Of a stretch of 61,591 nucleotides of DNA, positions 35,176 to 43,970 are shown piece by piece (position 1 is the first letter of the stretch; each line of letters opens with the position of its first letter). The stretch covers positions 1 through 61,591 of the forward strand of contig CAJOOY010000030.1 in the NCBI GenBank assembly GCA_905236385.1. Reading direction: 5' to 3'. A model generated the notes under the pieces. The model was given only the letters and a program-made list of their open reading frames with translations. It was not told where the DNA came from and searched no databases. This DNA comes from an uncultured Spirochaetia bacterium. Its GTDB lineage: Bacteria > Spirochaetota > Spirochaetia > Sphaerochaetales > Sphaerochaetaceae. Made by a program: the position numbers and the translations under genes.

Positions 35176-36546
35176 TCAATCCGGATAGTAGAAACCAGTG
35201 AGCTTTTCAAACTGAAGTTTGCCTTGGCTTATTAGACAGGCTTTTCCACTGATTATTCTACAGCCGGCTTTTTCGGCTCCAGTCATAAAGGCAGAAGTGG
35301 CAGAGTTATAAACCAGGTCACAGACAAGCTCTTTGCCGGTAAATTTGAAGTCCGGAGCAAAGTCATCTGTGGAAGAGGTGGCCTGAATAACCAAGTCCGC
35401 CAATCCTGTGTATTTGGCAGCGTTTTCCAGACTGTCCCAACTGCTCATGGTCTCTGCAGCTAGCTTTCTTGCCTTATCAGTAGTCCTGTTAAGGATAGTT
35501 ACATTTACATGGCGGTACCTGAGAGCCCAAACAGCAGAGTGCCCGGCAGCCCCACAGCCAAAGACAACGGCATTTTTAATCTCTCCTGAGTCCAGGTACT
35601 TCTCAAGAATGTTCAGAATCCCGTAGTAGTCGGTGTTCATGCCCTTTAAATACCTGTTTTCCCACACGGCCAGGTTGGCAGTACCTGTCTTGGTTACTTC
35701 TCTGGAAATCTTTCCAAGGTAAGGAATTATCTCTCTGTTAAATGGCTTAGTTATTGAGAAACCGTTTATCTGCAGGAGAGAAGCAATCATAAAGAAAGCT
35801 TTAAGCGTCTCTGTCCTGAATGGAATAAAAACAGCATTCATGCCAACCGGTTCAAAGCCCGGATTTATGATTGCCGCCAGACCGCTGTTCTCCGGATTTC
35901 CAACGGCTGCGTACACTACAGTGGAGGCGTCTATCCTGTCCGCATGGTAAACGGTTTTAAGAGTCTTGAGCGCCTGACCGCCACAGCTTAGGTACATGGA
36001 ATCTGCCTTCCTGTACAGGATGGCTGCACTGTTTGAGAATGTTCCTGTGTATGAGATAACTTTTTTCCCGAAGGCAGAAATATGCTTAAGGTAAGAATAA
36101 TAATTAATCAGCGACTCCTCGGAGTCAATGTCCAACTCTATGTGCGGAACACATGAGTTTTCTGAGGCCTTTTTCAGAGCCTTATAGAGGTTCTGAGGAA
36201 CCTCTGTCTGCTCTTTGGGCACGTCTCTTATTATCTGTATATCTTTGTCTGTAAAGGTTTTAGATAGCTTTGTGCAAAGGTGTGAGTTTGCAGAACGGAC
36301 ATAGGAGAAGCAAGCTTTTTCAATTAAGGAGCAGAGCTTTTCATAGGAAGAAGAGTCTTCGTGTTTCTTTGAAACGACTAAAACTGCAGGAATTCTTAGA
36401 GAAGAGGCAAAAGAGATAAGCTCTTCAGGGTTGTTCAAATCTGTAACTGATGACTGAATTTCTACTATACCTGCATAATCTGAATACTCTAAGTATGTTT
36501 TCTGAATATCAGAGATTGAAGAACCCTCAAGAAGTAGGCCTAGCAT
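35176..36546 (-). CDS. AroDE-like fusion: 3-dehydroquinate dehydratase/shikimate dehydrogenase homologue
   Basis: About 456 residues. The C-terminal half (about 210-456) is a shikimate dehydrogenase fold: GMNAVFIPFR, GMNTDYYGI with the conserved aspartate, the NADP loop VVFGCGAAGHSAVWAL and ILNRTTDKA. The N-terminal half resembles a class I dehydroquinase barrel. Key residues are missing: the AroE catalytic lysine motif (NVTxPxK) reads SITKPFN, and the dehydroquinase histidine segment reads SYTGTF with no clear Schiff-base lysine. Either substrate use has shifted or the enzyme is impaired. The frame opens at TTG 36573; ATG 36546 is preferred. Confidence 0.7.
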   Translation of the reverse strand: MLGLLLEGSSISDIQKTYLEYSDYAGIVEIQSSVTDLNNPEELISFASSLRIPAVLVVSKKHEDSSSYEKLCSLIEKACFSYVRSANSHLCTKLSKTFTDKDIQIIRDVPKEQTEVPQNLYKALKKASENSCVPHIELDIDSEESLINYYSYLKHISAFGKKVISYTGTFSNSAAILYRKADSMYLSCGGQALKTLKTVYHADRIDASTVVYAAVGNPENSGLAAIINPGFEPVGMNAVFIPFRTETLKAFFMIASLLQINGFSITKPFNREIIPYLGKISREVTKTGTANLAVWENRYLKGMNTDYYGILNILEKYLDSGEIKNAVVFGCGAAGHSAVWALRYRHVNVTILNRTTDKARKLAAETMSSWDSLENAAKYTGLADLVIQATSSTDDFAPDFKFTGKELVCDLVYNSATSAFMTGAEKAGCRIISGKACLISQGKLQFEKLTGFYYPD

Positions 36547-36615
36547 ATGCCGTTTGTCTCCCCTTTGTTGCAAATCATAGTCTAAAAATACTATATTTTC
36601 AACAAAAGGTATATT

Positions 36616-38520
36616 ATGGCTATTTTCCAGGCAAACAACATAAGTCTTTCCTTTGGGGAGAGAGTGCTCCTTGATAGTGTCTCCTTTACATTAGGAGAGG
36701 GGGCCCGTTCTGCCCTCTGTGGTGGAAACGGAGAAGGAAAGACTACGCTTATGAAAATAATGGCTGGTTTGGTTAAGGCTGACAGTGGAAGTTTCACTAA
36801 AACAAGAGGCATGAGGGTTTCCTATTTGCCGCAGAGTGACATTGTCCTCAAGGACCATAGTGTATACGAAGAGATAGAAGGTGGTTTTTCGCGTTTTCAG
36901 GCCATGATTGACAGGCAGGGCCAGATAGAAGAGGCGCTTAAGGAAAGTAGCGACAGCTCTCTTTTATCAGAGCTTTCTCAGATACACGAGGAGCTGCTGA
37001 ACAGCGTCTATTTCAGGCGGGAAGCTATTATCTACTCAGTAGCAAAGGGCCTTGGGCTTAAGGAAAGCGACCTAAAAAGAAGCTGCAGTGAGTTCTCAGG
37101 TGGCTACCAGATGAGAATTTCACTGGCAAGGGTTCTCTGTGAAGACCCGGATTTGCTGCTACTGGACGAGCCGACAAACTACCTGGATATTGAGGCTAGA
37201 ACGTACCTCAAGAGCTTTATCAGCCGTTTTGAAGGTTCGCTGTTACTTGTCTGTCATGATAGGGATTTTCTGGATTCAACTGTAAATGAGGTCTATGAGC
37301 TTTTTCAGGGAAACCTAAACCGTTACAGTGGAAACTACACTACCTACGAGAGGTTAAGACGGCAAGAGCTTGAGTACCTAGAGGCTCAGGCTAAAAAACA
37401 GGAGAGTGAGATAGAGAAAACTGAGCGCTTTGTGGAGCGTTTTAGGTACAAGGCCACCAAGGCCAAGCAGGTTCAAAGTAGGATTAAACAGCTTGAGAAG
37501 ATTCAGGAGGTTTCATTTCCATCTCACCTGAAAACTCTTCATTTTTCATTTCCGGAAAGTCCCCATAGTCCGAACGATGTAGTGGTTATTGAAAACCTTC
37601 ACAAAGAGTACCCAGGTCAGGTCATCTATGATAATTTTTCAATGGTGGTCCGCAAGGGCCAGAAGGTGGCCGTAACCGGACAGAACGGAATAGGCAAGTC
37701 TACTCTTTTAAAGATAATTGCAGGAGTGGACCCTTCCTACTCAGGCGTGTGCAGACTAGGGCCTGGGATTGAGTGCGGTTACTATTCTCAGGATACAGCA
37801 GATTCTTTAGACCTTTCTCTCTCAGTCTTTGATCAGGTTTCTTCTTTTGGAACTGAGGCTAGAATCCGTAACTCTCTTGGTTCTTTCCTCTTCTCAGGGG
37901 ATGATATTTACAAAAAGACCTCAGTTCTCTCAGGTGGTGAGAGAAGCAGATTGTCTCTACTGAAGATTCTTTTAAAGCCCACAGCTCTTCTTATTTTGGA
38001 TGAGCCAACAAACCATCTGGATCTGAACGCAAAAGATATGCTTCTAAACGCTCTTAAGGAGTACAACGGAACAATAATCTTTGTCAGCCATGATGCTTAC
38101 TTCATCCGCTCACTAGCTGACAGAATCCTTTATCTGAGTAAAGACGGGCCACAGATGATAGAGGGTGACTATTCTTATTTTGAGTACAAACTCTCGCAGG
38201 CATCAGCTGAGGAAAAAGCTCCGGTTGAGGAGAAGAAACAAGAAGTAAAGACCTCTGTCATGGACCGGGCTACGGCTAATAAAATCAGAAACAGAAAGAG
38301 TTTACTTAGTAGGCAAGCTGAAGCTCTTCTTGAACAGTCCTCATCTCTGGATGAGAAGATTAGTCAGATAAAAGAGAAGATGAACCGCAGTGAAAACTAC
38401 TCAGATACGGTTAAGATAAACGCTCTGCTTAAGAGTCTTGAAGAGACTGAGAGGGAGAAGGCAGAAGTGGATGAAAAGTGGATGCTGGTTAGTGAAGAGC
38501 TTGAAGCTCTACAAGCTTGA
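36616..38520 (+). CDS. ABC-F family ATPase
   Basis: 634 residues, two ABC domains and no membrane segments. First Walker A GGNGEGKTTLMK and signature FSGGYQMRISLAR, second GQNGIGKSTLLK and LSGGERSRLSLL, each with LLLDEPTNYLD or LILDEPTNHLD. Between them the charged ABC-F linker (about residues 245-310) and at the end a coiled coil (about 560-634) like that of Uup. ABC-F proteins act on stalled ribosomes or, for Uup, on DNA-linked processes. AAAGGT precedes the ATG. Its last 32 bases overlap the convergent gene. Confidence 0.92.
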   Translation: MAIFQANNISLSFGERVLLDSVSFTLGEGARSALCGGNGEGKTTLMKIMAGLVKADSGSFTKTRGMRVSYLPQSDIVLKDHSVYEEIEGGFSRFQAMIDRQGQIEEALKESSDSSLLSELSQIHEELLNSVYFRREAIIYSVAKGLGLKESDLKRSCSEFSGGYQMRISLARVLCEDPDLLLLDEPTNYLDIEARTYLKSFISRFEGSLLLVCHDRDFLDSTVNEVYELFQGNLNRYSGNYTTYERLRRQELEYLEAQAKKQESEIEKTERFVERFRYKATKAKQVQSRIKQLEKIQEVSFPSHLKTLHFSFPESPHSPNDVVVIENLHKEYPGQVIYDNFSMVVRKGQKVAVTGQNGIGKSTLLKIIAGVDPSYSGVCRLGPGIECGYYSQDTADSLDLSLSVFDQVSSFGTEARIRNSLGSFLFSGDDIYKKTSVLSGGERSRLSLLKILLKPTALLILDEPTNHLDLNAKDMLLNALKEYNGTIIFVSHDAYFIRSLADRILYLSKDGPQMIEGDYSYFEYKLSQASAEEKAPVEEKKQEVKTSVMDRATANKIRNRKSLLSRQAEALLEQSSSLDEKISQIKEKMNRSENYSDTVKINALLKSLEETEREKAEVDEKWMLVSEELEALQA

Positions 38521-40084
38521 CAGAGTAGATGGCTCCAACCTTAATCAGTTCTTCTTCTCCCGTAAATATGTTTTTAAAGAGCAGGTGGTCTTGGCCGTTT
38601 GCTCGTCTCATTCCAATTGGTTTTGCAACTACAGTTTTGTCTTCCAGTAGTTCCATCAGTAGTAGAGAAGTGGAAGCTCTCTTTACAGCATCATTAAGTA
38701 GAGTTAGTTTTCCTCTGTAGTCCATGCCGCTTTGGCTCTGGCCAGGAACTCCTTTAAGAGCATTTTGCAGGCTTTTCTGATCTTCAGCGAGCCTTAAAAC
38801 AACTTCTTGGTGGTTGTTAGTTATACTATCTGTTATGTTTTTCTTTACAGTAACCTTATCTACCATGGGGAGGCTAGGGCTCATAGTTTCTTCTGCAGTA
38901 ATTTTAGGAAGATTTTCCATATTCAGGATGGAAGAGAGCCTGGTGGACCACTTGTTGTAGTTTTCATCTGACATGAGGAAAACGTTTTCAGAAATCTTAC
39001 TGATAATAAAAGAGCTAATCTCAGGAACGCCCGTGATAATCAGAGCAATGTCATCTGTGCAACTAATAACAGTTCCTCTGTAGATTCTGATCCTGTTGTA
39101 TTCTTCTTCCCAGCTTTTGGTAATCTCTGAAAAATCAGATTTCCCAAGAGCTTTGAGCATTTCTTTTGTTGTTAAACCTTCATCAAGGCCCCTGAAAAAA
39201 GAGGCTTTATCAAAAGTGTATTCAGTAACTCTGTCACAAATTTTCAGGGTGCAAAAAACATGTAGTCTGCTCTTTAAATCCGGGCTTCCAGTTATATGCA
39301 CAGAGAAGTCTGAGTCACAGAGAACAGAGCCTTCCTTCTCTTCCTCCAGGTAGGAAAGGTTTAGGTTATATAGGTTATTATCAGAGCGAACCAGTACTTT
39401 CATGTCTAGTAAGCCATCAATAACATCTTCTACTCTTGCTGCGTGGCTATTCTTTATCAGAAAAAGCTTTACTATTCTATTTAAGCCTTCTTCATCTGTT
39501 GAATACTTACTGAAGAAGCCTACTATGTCACCGGTGAAGGATGAAAATGATTCATTAAATATGCTGGTCATGATTAAGCCTATGAGGCTTAGTCTGTCCA
39601 AAGAAAGGATTTCTTTCTCAGCTTCCTTGTTAATGAAAATACTCTTGTTTGTTTCAATAAAAATATTTGCGTTTTTTAATAAGTCCCTAATTAAAAGAAA
39701 GAGGTCTAAGGAGAATGAAGGAAGAGCTGCTTGTATTTTTTCTGAGTTTGCCAGATGAAGAAGGTCATGTGCCTTTAGAGAGACAGATTTACTGATTACC
39801 AGATTCTCTACAGCCCTTATGTGCTCTCTATCAACTGTCTCTTCATGTACTTCAGTTTTTTCTTCAAGTCTAAAAAGCGTAGATGCATCTTGTTTTTCTT
39901 TTGGTGGATAGATTAGTTCTCCCTGTTTTGTAAGAACACCTAGGCTCAGTAGTTTTTCAAGTATGAGTAAAACAGAGTCTTTGCAGTCTGCATTAAAAAA
40001 GGAAGTAAAACTTGAAACTGGAGCAGGGCCCAAAAGAGAAGAGAGGGCACAGACGGCCTGATAGTTTTTTTCAAGTGTGATCAT
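38489..40084 (-). CDS. XPB-associated helicase DNA-binding-like protein
   Basis: 531 residues, cytosolic, mostly alpha-helical, with several winged-helix-like segments. It begins at the ATGA overlap with the XPB helicase gene, so the two are coupled. In other bacteria, XPB helicases are neighbours of a helicase-associated domain protein (Helicase_C_3-like); length, context and the EEYNRIRIYRGTVISCTDDIALIITG stretch (in pieces) make this a reasonable but unconfirmed match. It probably helps load or direct the helicase. Confidence 0.6.
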   Translation of the reverse strand: MITLEKNYQAVCALSSLLGPAPVSSFTSFFNADCKDSVLLILEKLLSLGVLTKQGELIYPPKEKQDASTLFRLEEKTEVHEETVDREHIRAVENLVISKSVSLKAHDLLHLANSEKIQAALPSFSLDLFLLIRDLLKNANIFIETNKSIFINKEAEKEILSLDRLSLIGLIMTSIFNESFSSFTGDIVGFFSKYSTDEEGLNRIVKLFLIKNSHAARVEDVIDGLLDMKVLVRSDNNLYNLNLSYLEEEKEGSVLCDSDFSVHITGSPDLKSRLHVFCTLKICDRVTEYTFDKASFFRGLDEGLTTKEMLKALGKSDFSEITKSWEEEYNRIRIYRGTVISCTDDIALIITGVPEISSFIISKISENVFLMSDENYNKWSTRLSSILNMENLPKITAEETMSPSLPMVDKVTVKKNITDSITNNHQEVVLRLAEDQKSLQNALKGVPGQSQSGMDYRGKLTLLNDAVKRASTSLLLMELLEDKTVVAKPIGMRRANGQDHLLFKNIFTGEEELIKVGAIYSVKLVELQALH

Positions 40085-41724
40085 ATTTCAAGAACCTTAT
40101 AGGTGTAGCCTTGCTCAGCAAGGAACTTTCGGCGGTTTTCCGAGTATTCTTCTTCAACTGTCATCTTAGAAACTACGGAGTAGAAGAAGCAGGGGTTCTT
40201 CTTTGGTCTTAGGAGTCTTCCAAGTCTTTGAGCTTCTTCCTGTCTGGATCCAAAGGTGCCAGAGAGCTCAATGGCTACAGATGCGTCCGGTAAATCAATT
40301 GCGTAGTTGGCAACCTTTGAAACAATCAGAGTTTGAATCTCCTGGTCTCTGAAACTCTGGTACAGCTTATCTCTTTCCAAATTCGGAGTACTTCCAGTAA
40401 TTACTGGATAGTCAAACCTTGCTTTAAGCATTTTTATCTGGTCTAAGTACTGAGCAATTATCAGAATCTTCTCACCCTTGTGTCTTATCAGAAGAGTTTC
40501 AACAACATCCAGTTTTGAGAGATTCATACAGGCAATCTTATTCTTTTCTCTCTTTGTGGCTACTGCATAGGGTAGAAGTGTCTCATGAGGTAGTGGGACT
40601 TTTATTTCTACACAATATGCCTTGGCTATCCAGCCTTGCTCCTGTAAATCTGTCCAAGGGATATCAAAGCGTTTAGGACCTACAAGTGAGAAAACATCTG
40701 ATTCAAGGCCGTCTTCTCTTATGAGGGTTGCAGTTAAGCCAATTCTGTAGATGGCCTGCATCTCTGCAGAGACTCTGAAAACAGGGGCAGGGAGCATATG
40801 AACCTCATCATAGATAACCAGGCCCCACTTGCCTTCTGTTATGGTCTTCATGTTTACAAATTCGTCTTCGTTTCCACTTCTAACTGTCAGAACTTGATAG
40901 GTGCAGACAGTAATAGGTTTTATTTCCTTCTTCTCTCCAGAAAACTCACCAATCAGGGAGGGCTCCACATCTGTTTTGCTTGTTATCTCCCGTATCCACT
41001 GCCTGGCGGAGATTATGTTAGGGCAGAGAATCAGTGTTCTTGTTGAGAGCTCCTCCATGATTTTTAGACCCACAACTGTCTTTCCACTACCGCAAGGCAT
41101 GACTATGACCCCGTAACCGGTGCCTTTTCCCATATCTCCAAGGACGGAGGAGGCAGCGTTTTCCTGATAAGCTCTTAGCTCTGAATTTAACTTAATAGGC
41201 ACTGGCTCAGATTTAACTAGAGGAATTCTGTCATCTGCAGGGTAGCCGGTTTTTATTAAAGCTATTTTTACATTTCCTCTGTCGTACCTTTTTACGTTGA
41301 AGCAGTGCTTTTCATCTGAATCGTGTATGAGTTTCTTGAGAACCTTGGTTTCTCTGAGTACTTCATAAATCTGAGGATCTTTTACCTCAAGACGCAGTAG
41401 ATTTGGGTCTGTCGGGTTCTCTGTAAGAACAATTTTACCGTACCTAGAGGCTGTATCTGTAATATAGGCCCTTACTGAAGAAGGAATGTCGTACTTTGAC
41501 CATTTCTCAAGAGTTGAAAGTACATAGGATGAGTCAAAACCACAGCTAGAAGCATTGAAAAGAGAAATATCACTAATGTAATAGGTGTGAATGTGCTCAG
41601 GAGCCTTAGTTAACTCTGCAAATGAGATAATCTGGTTTCTGCAGTTTTCCGCGTCCTTGTTGTGAACGTCTAAGAGGAGAGTTCTGTCACTTTGGATTAT
41701 AAGGGGATTTTCAGAGTTCATCAT
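40081..41724 (-). CDS. Bacterial XPB/Rad25-type DNA helicase
   Basis: 547 residues. An N-terminal damage-recognition-like domain is followed by SF2 helicase motifs: I MPCGSGKTVVG, II YDEVHMLP (DEVH box), III GLTATLIRED, and VI EEAQRLGRLLRPKK. This combination matches XPB helicases (TFIIH subunit in eukaryotes), which occur sporadically in bacteria including treponemes. It unwinds DNA 3' to 5' and is presumed to work in repair. Sits between a small membrane protein and the associated gene, all on the minus strand with overlaps. Confidence 0.9.
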   Translation of the reverse strand: MMNSENPLIIQSDRTLLLDVHNKDAENCRNQIISFAELTKAPEHIHTYYISDISLFNASSCGFDSSYVLSTLEKWSKYDIPSSVRAYITDTASRYGKIVLTENPTDPNLLRLEVKDPQIYEVLRETKVLKKLIHDSDEKHCFNVKRYDRGNVKIALIKTGYPADDRIPLVKSEPVPIKLNSELRAYQENAASSVLGDMGKGTGYGVIVMPCGSGKTVVGLKIMEELSTRTLILCPNIISARQWIREITSKTDVEPSLIGEFSGEKKEIKPITVCTYQVLTVRSGNEDEFVNMKTITEGKWGLVIYDEVHMLPAPVFRVSAEMQAIYRIGLTATLIREDGLESDVFSLVGPKRFDIPWTDLQEQGWIAKAYCVEIKVPLPHETLLPYAVATKREKNKIACMNLSKLDVVETLLIRHKGEKILIIAQYLDQIKMLKARFDYPVITGSTPNLERDKLYQSFRDQEIQTLIVSKVANYAIDLPDASVAIELSGTFGSRQEEAQRLGRLLRPKKNPCFFYSVVSKMTVEEEYSENRRKFLAEQGYTYKVLEI

Positions 41725-42148
41725 CTTCTTCTATTTCATCTGGCTGTTCAAGCTCTTCAGTTCTAATCTCACCTTCTTTGAGAGTAGCCTTTTCTGGGTG
41801 CTTTTTCTTGAGCTTGATCATTATTTCATACAGGTTCTGGCGCCTGTACATCTCATCTCTTTCTGATGGGGTGAGAATATATCTGAAGAGCAGGAGGGTT
41901 GCAGTCCAGAAGACTGAGATGACTGTGTTTACTGCTGCTATGGAGAGAGCAAAGCTGTAGACGGCCTCTATTTCTCCAGGGACAACCAGAGTAAGCATGA
42001 GGAGAATGGACATGGCTATGAAGGCAACTGTCAGGACTAAAGATGTTATCCAAGTCAGTCCTCGTTTTGAGAGAACGTACTTAAAACACAGAATAAGGCT
42101 TGTGAAATAAAGGATAACTGGAACAATTGAAAAGATGTAAGCCGACAT
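41711..42148 (-). CDS. Small membrane protein of unknown function
   Basis: 145 residues: an N-terminal membrane segment, then ILYFTSLILCFKYVLS, ITSLVLTVAFIAMSILL and a fourth around VNTVISVFWTATLLLF, and a cytosolic tail rich in Lys then Glu/Asp ending EEDDEL. No family recognised. It is first in the XPB operon, with its last 14 bases overlapping the helicase start. It is divergent from the dGTPase-like gene. Confidence 0.7.
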   Translation of the reverse strand: MSAYIFSIVPVILYFTSLILCFKYVLSKRGLTWITSLVLTVAFIAMSILLMLTLVVPGEIEAVYSFALSIAAVNTVISVFWTATLLLFRYILTPSERDEMYRRQNLYEIMIKLKKKHPEKATLKEGEIRTEELEQPDEIEEDDEL

Positions 42149-42215
42149 GTCCTTCAGACTTCCTCCAAATTCAGAATATGATATAATAACACAGACAGAA
42201 AAAAGGTGGAATATT

Positions 42216-43364
42216 ATGGTATTTGAAAACGGCCTTAGTGATGAAATTCTGACCTCTAGAGTAAGAGAAAGATCTGGTGAAGATGTCCGCTCTCCTTACT
42301 ACAGAGATTCTACAGCCATTTTGCACAGTTCTCCTTTCAGGCGCCTGAAGCACAAGACTCAGGTCTTCTTTGCCCCGTCAAATGACCATATTTGTACACG
42401 AATTGAACACGTTCTGCACGTAGCCTCTATTGCCAGTGCCATATGTCGCCCCCTTCATTTGAACGATGAAATTGCCTGGGCCATAGGACTGGGCCATGAT
42501 TTAGGTCACACTCCCTTTGGCCATATAGGTGAGAAGATAATCAGCGGACTACAGAAAGAGAAGGGCTTGCCGGGCTTTGAACACGAGATAAACAGCCTTA
42601 GAGTTGCGGATTTCATAACGCCGCTGAATCTCACATATGCTGTGAGGGATGGAATAGTAAGCCACTGCGGAGAGAGCTTTCTAAGAACCCTCACTCCGGA
42701 CTTTACAGTTAAGGACTTTAGCAGGATAACTACCAAAAAGGGAATCATGCCCTCAACTTGGGAAGGCTGTGTTGTGCGCCTAAGCGACCAGATAGCCTAT
42801 ATGGGGCGAGATTTTGAAGATGCTTGCAGGCTTGGAATAGTCAAGCCAAACCAGCTTCCTCCTCTGTGTGCAAAAGTTCTTGGAAATACAAACGGTGAGA
42901 TAATCAACACCCTTGTTGAAGATGTGATTGATAACTCAGTTAAAGAGAAGGCCATAGGTTTCTCTGAGCCAGTCTTTGAAGCAGTCTGTGAGATGAAAGA
43001 GTTTAACTACCGCTACATTTACCGTTCCCCTATGCTGGATGGGTATGAAAAGTACTTCAGAAGACTTATTATCCTCATCTATGACTACCTTTCACAGCTC
43101 TTTGAGAAGAATGGAAAAGATGCAGCCCCTTATGCAGAAGAAGGGAACATGCTTGCTGCCGGTTTTTATAACTATATTAAGGAAAAGTACGACTCCTACA
43201 TGGAGCATGATGGGGGAGTGCAGCGCTTGATATTTGACTATATAGCGGGAATGAGTGACAACTTCTGTCTGGATGCAGGAAATGAAATACTCAGGCCTGA
43301 GCATCTGAACCAGAGTATAGAGCGCAGCCAGACCGGTAAGTGGTTTGATGCTTTTGAGAGCTGA
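42216..43364 (+). CDS. dGTPase-like HD-domain triphosphohydrolase
   Basis: 382 residues. HD-domain metal ligands are visible as RIEHVLHV (first His) and GLGHDLGHTPFGH (His-Asp), with a later aspartate in RLSDQIAYMGRD. The N-terminal block SPYYRDSTAILHSSPFRRLKHKTQVF is typical of the deoxyguanosine triphosphate triphosphohydrolase family, which removes tripolyphosphate from dNTPs. The frame opens at 42147, but ATG 42216 with AAGGTGG ahead is correct. Convergent and abutting with nrdR, another dNTP-control gene. Confidence 0.9.
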   Translation: MVFENGLSDEILTSRVRERSGEDVRSPYYRDSTAILHSSPFRRLKHKTQVFFAPSNDHICTRIEHVLHVASIASAICRPLHLNDEIAWAIGLGHDLGHTPFGHIGEKIISGLQKEKGLPGFEHEINSLRVADFITPLNLTYAVRDGIVSHCGESFLRTLTPDFTVKDFSRITTKKGIMPSTWEGCVVRLSDQIAYMGRDFEDACRLGIVKPNQLPPLCAKVLGNTNGEIINTLVEDVIDNSVKEKAIGFSEPVFEAVCEMKEFNYRYIYRSPMLDGYEKYFRRLIILIYDYLSQLFEKNGKDAAPYAEEGNMLAAGFYNYIKEKYDSYMEHDGGVQRLIFDYIAGMSDNFCLDAGNEILRPEHLNQSIERSQTGKWFDAFES

Positions 43365-43820
43365 TCAGTTCTGGAACTTCTCTATTTCTGCAATAAACTG
43401 CTTTACGTTGTTAAAAGACCTGTAAACTGAGGCAAAACGTACGTAGGCCACTGCATCTATAGTTGAAAGCTGTCTAAGAATCTCTTCTCCAATCTGGGAA
43501 GAGGTTATTTCGTGCCTTGGGCCGGCAATAATCTTAACCTGCTCTTCAACGTTGCTAATAAGTTGATCGAGGGTTTCCTGGGTTATGTTTCTCTTGTCAG
43601 TACAGATTCTGAGGCTTCTCTGTATCTTGCTTGAATCAAAGACCTGGAGGTTTCCGTTCTTTTTGATAACAGTTATAGGCTTGTCTTCAACACGCTCGTA
43701 GCTGGTGAATCTATAGCCACAATCAAGACACTCACGTCTTCTTCTCATGGCGCTGCCATTATTTGTTGTTCTTGTCTCAAGAACCTTATCATTATCTGCA
43801 CCGCAGGCAGGACACTTCAT
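43365..43820 (-). CDS. nrdR: Transcriptional repressor NrdR
   Basis: 151 residues, the normal length. N-terminal zinc ribbon with CPAC and CLDCGYRFTSYER, then an ATP-cone (VIKKNGNLQVFDSSKIQRSL) that senses ATP/dATP. It represses ribonucleotide reductase operons by binding NrdR boxes. No reductase genes are in the window. Its stop touches the dGTPase stop. Confidence 0.97.
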   Translation of the reverse strand: MKCPACGADNDKVLETRTTNNGSAMRRRRECLDCGYRFTSYERVEDKPITVIKKNGNLQVFDSSKIQRSLRICTDKRNITQETLDQLISNVEEQVKIIAGPRHEITSSQIGEEILRQLSTIDAVAYVRFASVYRSFNNVKQFIAEIEKFQN

Positions 43821-43935
43821 ATTTTCCCTCCGTAGATTGGTCCATTATATTAAACTACTGTATTTAGTGTCTAGAGCTTTTGTAACTTCAACAATCGAAA
43901 AAGCTTAGACACTATTTAATTTTTTTCTTCTGCCC

Positions 43936-43964
43936 TTGATAAAAGATTATTAACCCTGTAAATT
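43936..43964 (+). promoter_or_regulatory. mfd promoter
   Basis: TTGATA, 17 bases, TAAATT, ending six bases before the mfd GTG start, so the transcript would begin at or next to the start codon. Confidence 0.5.
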
Positions 43965-43970
43965 ATAGCC

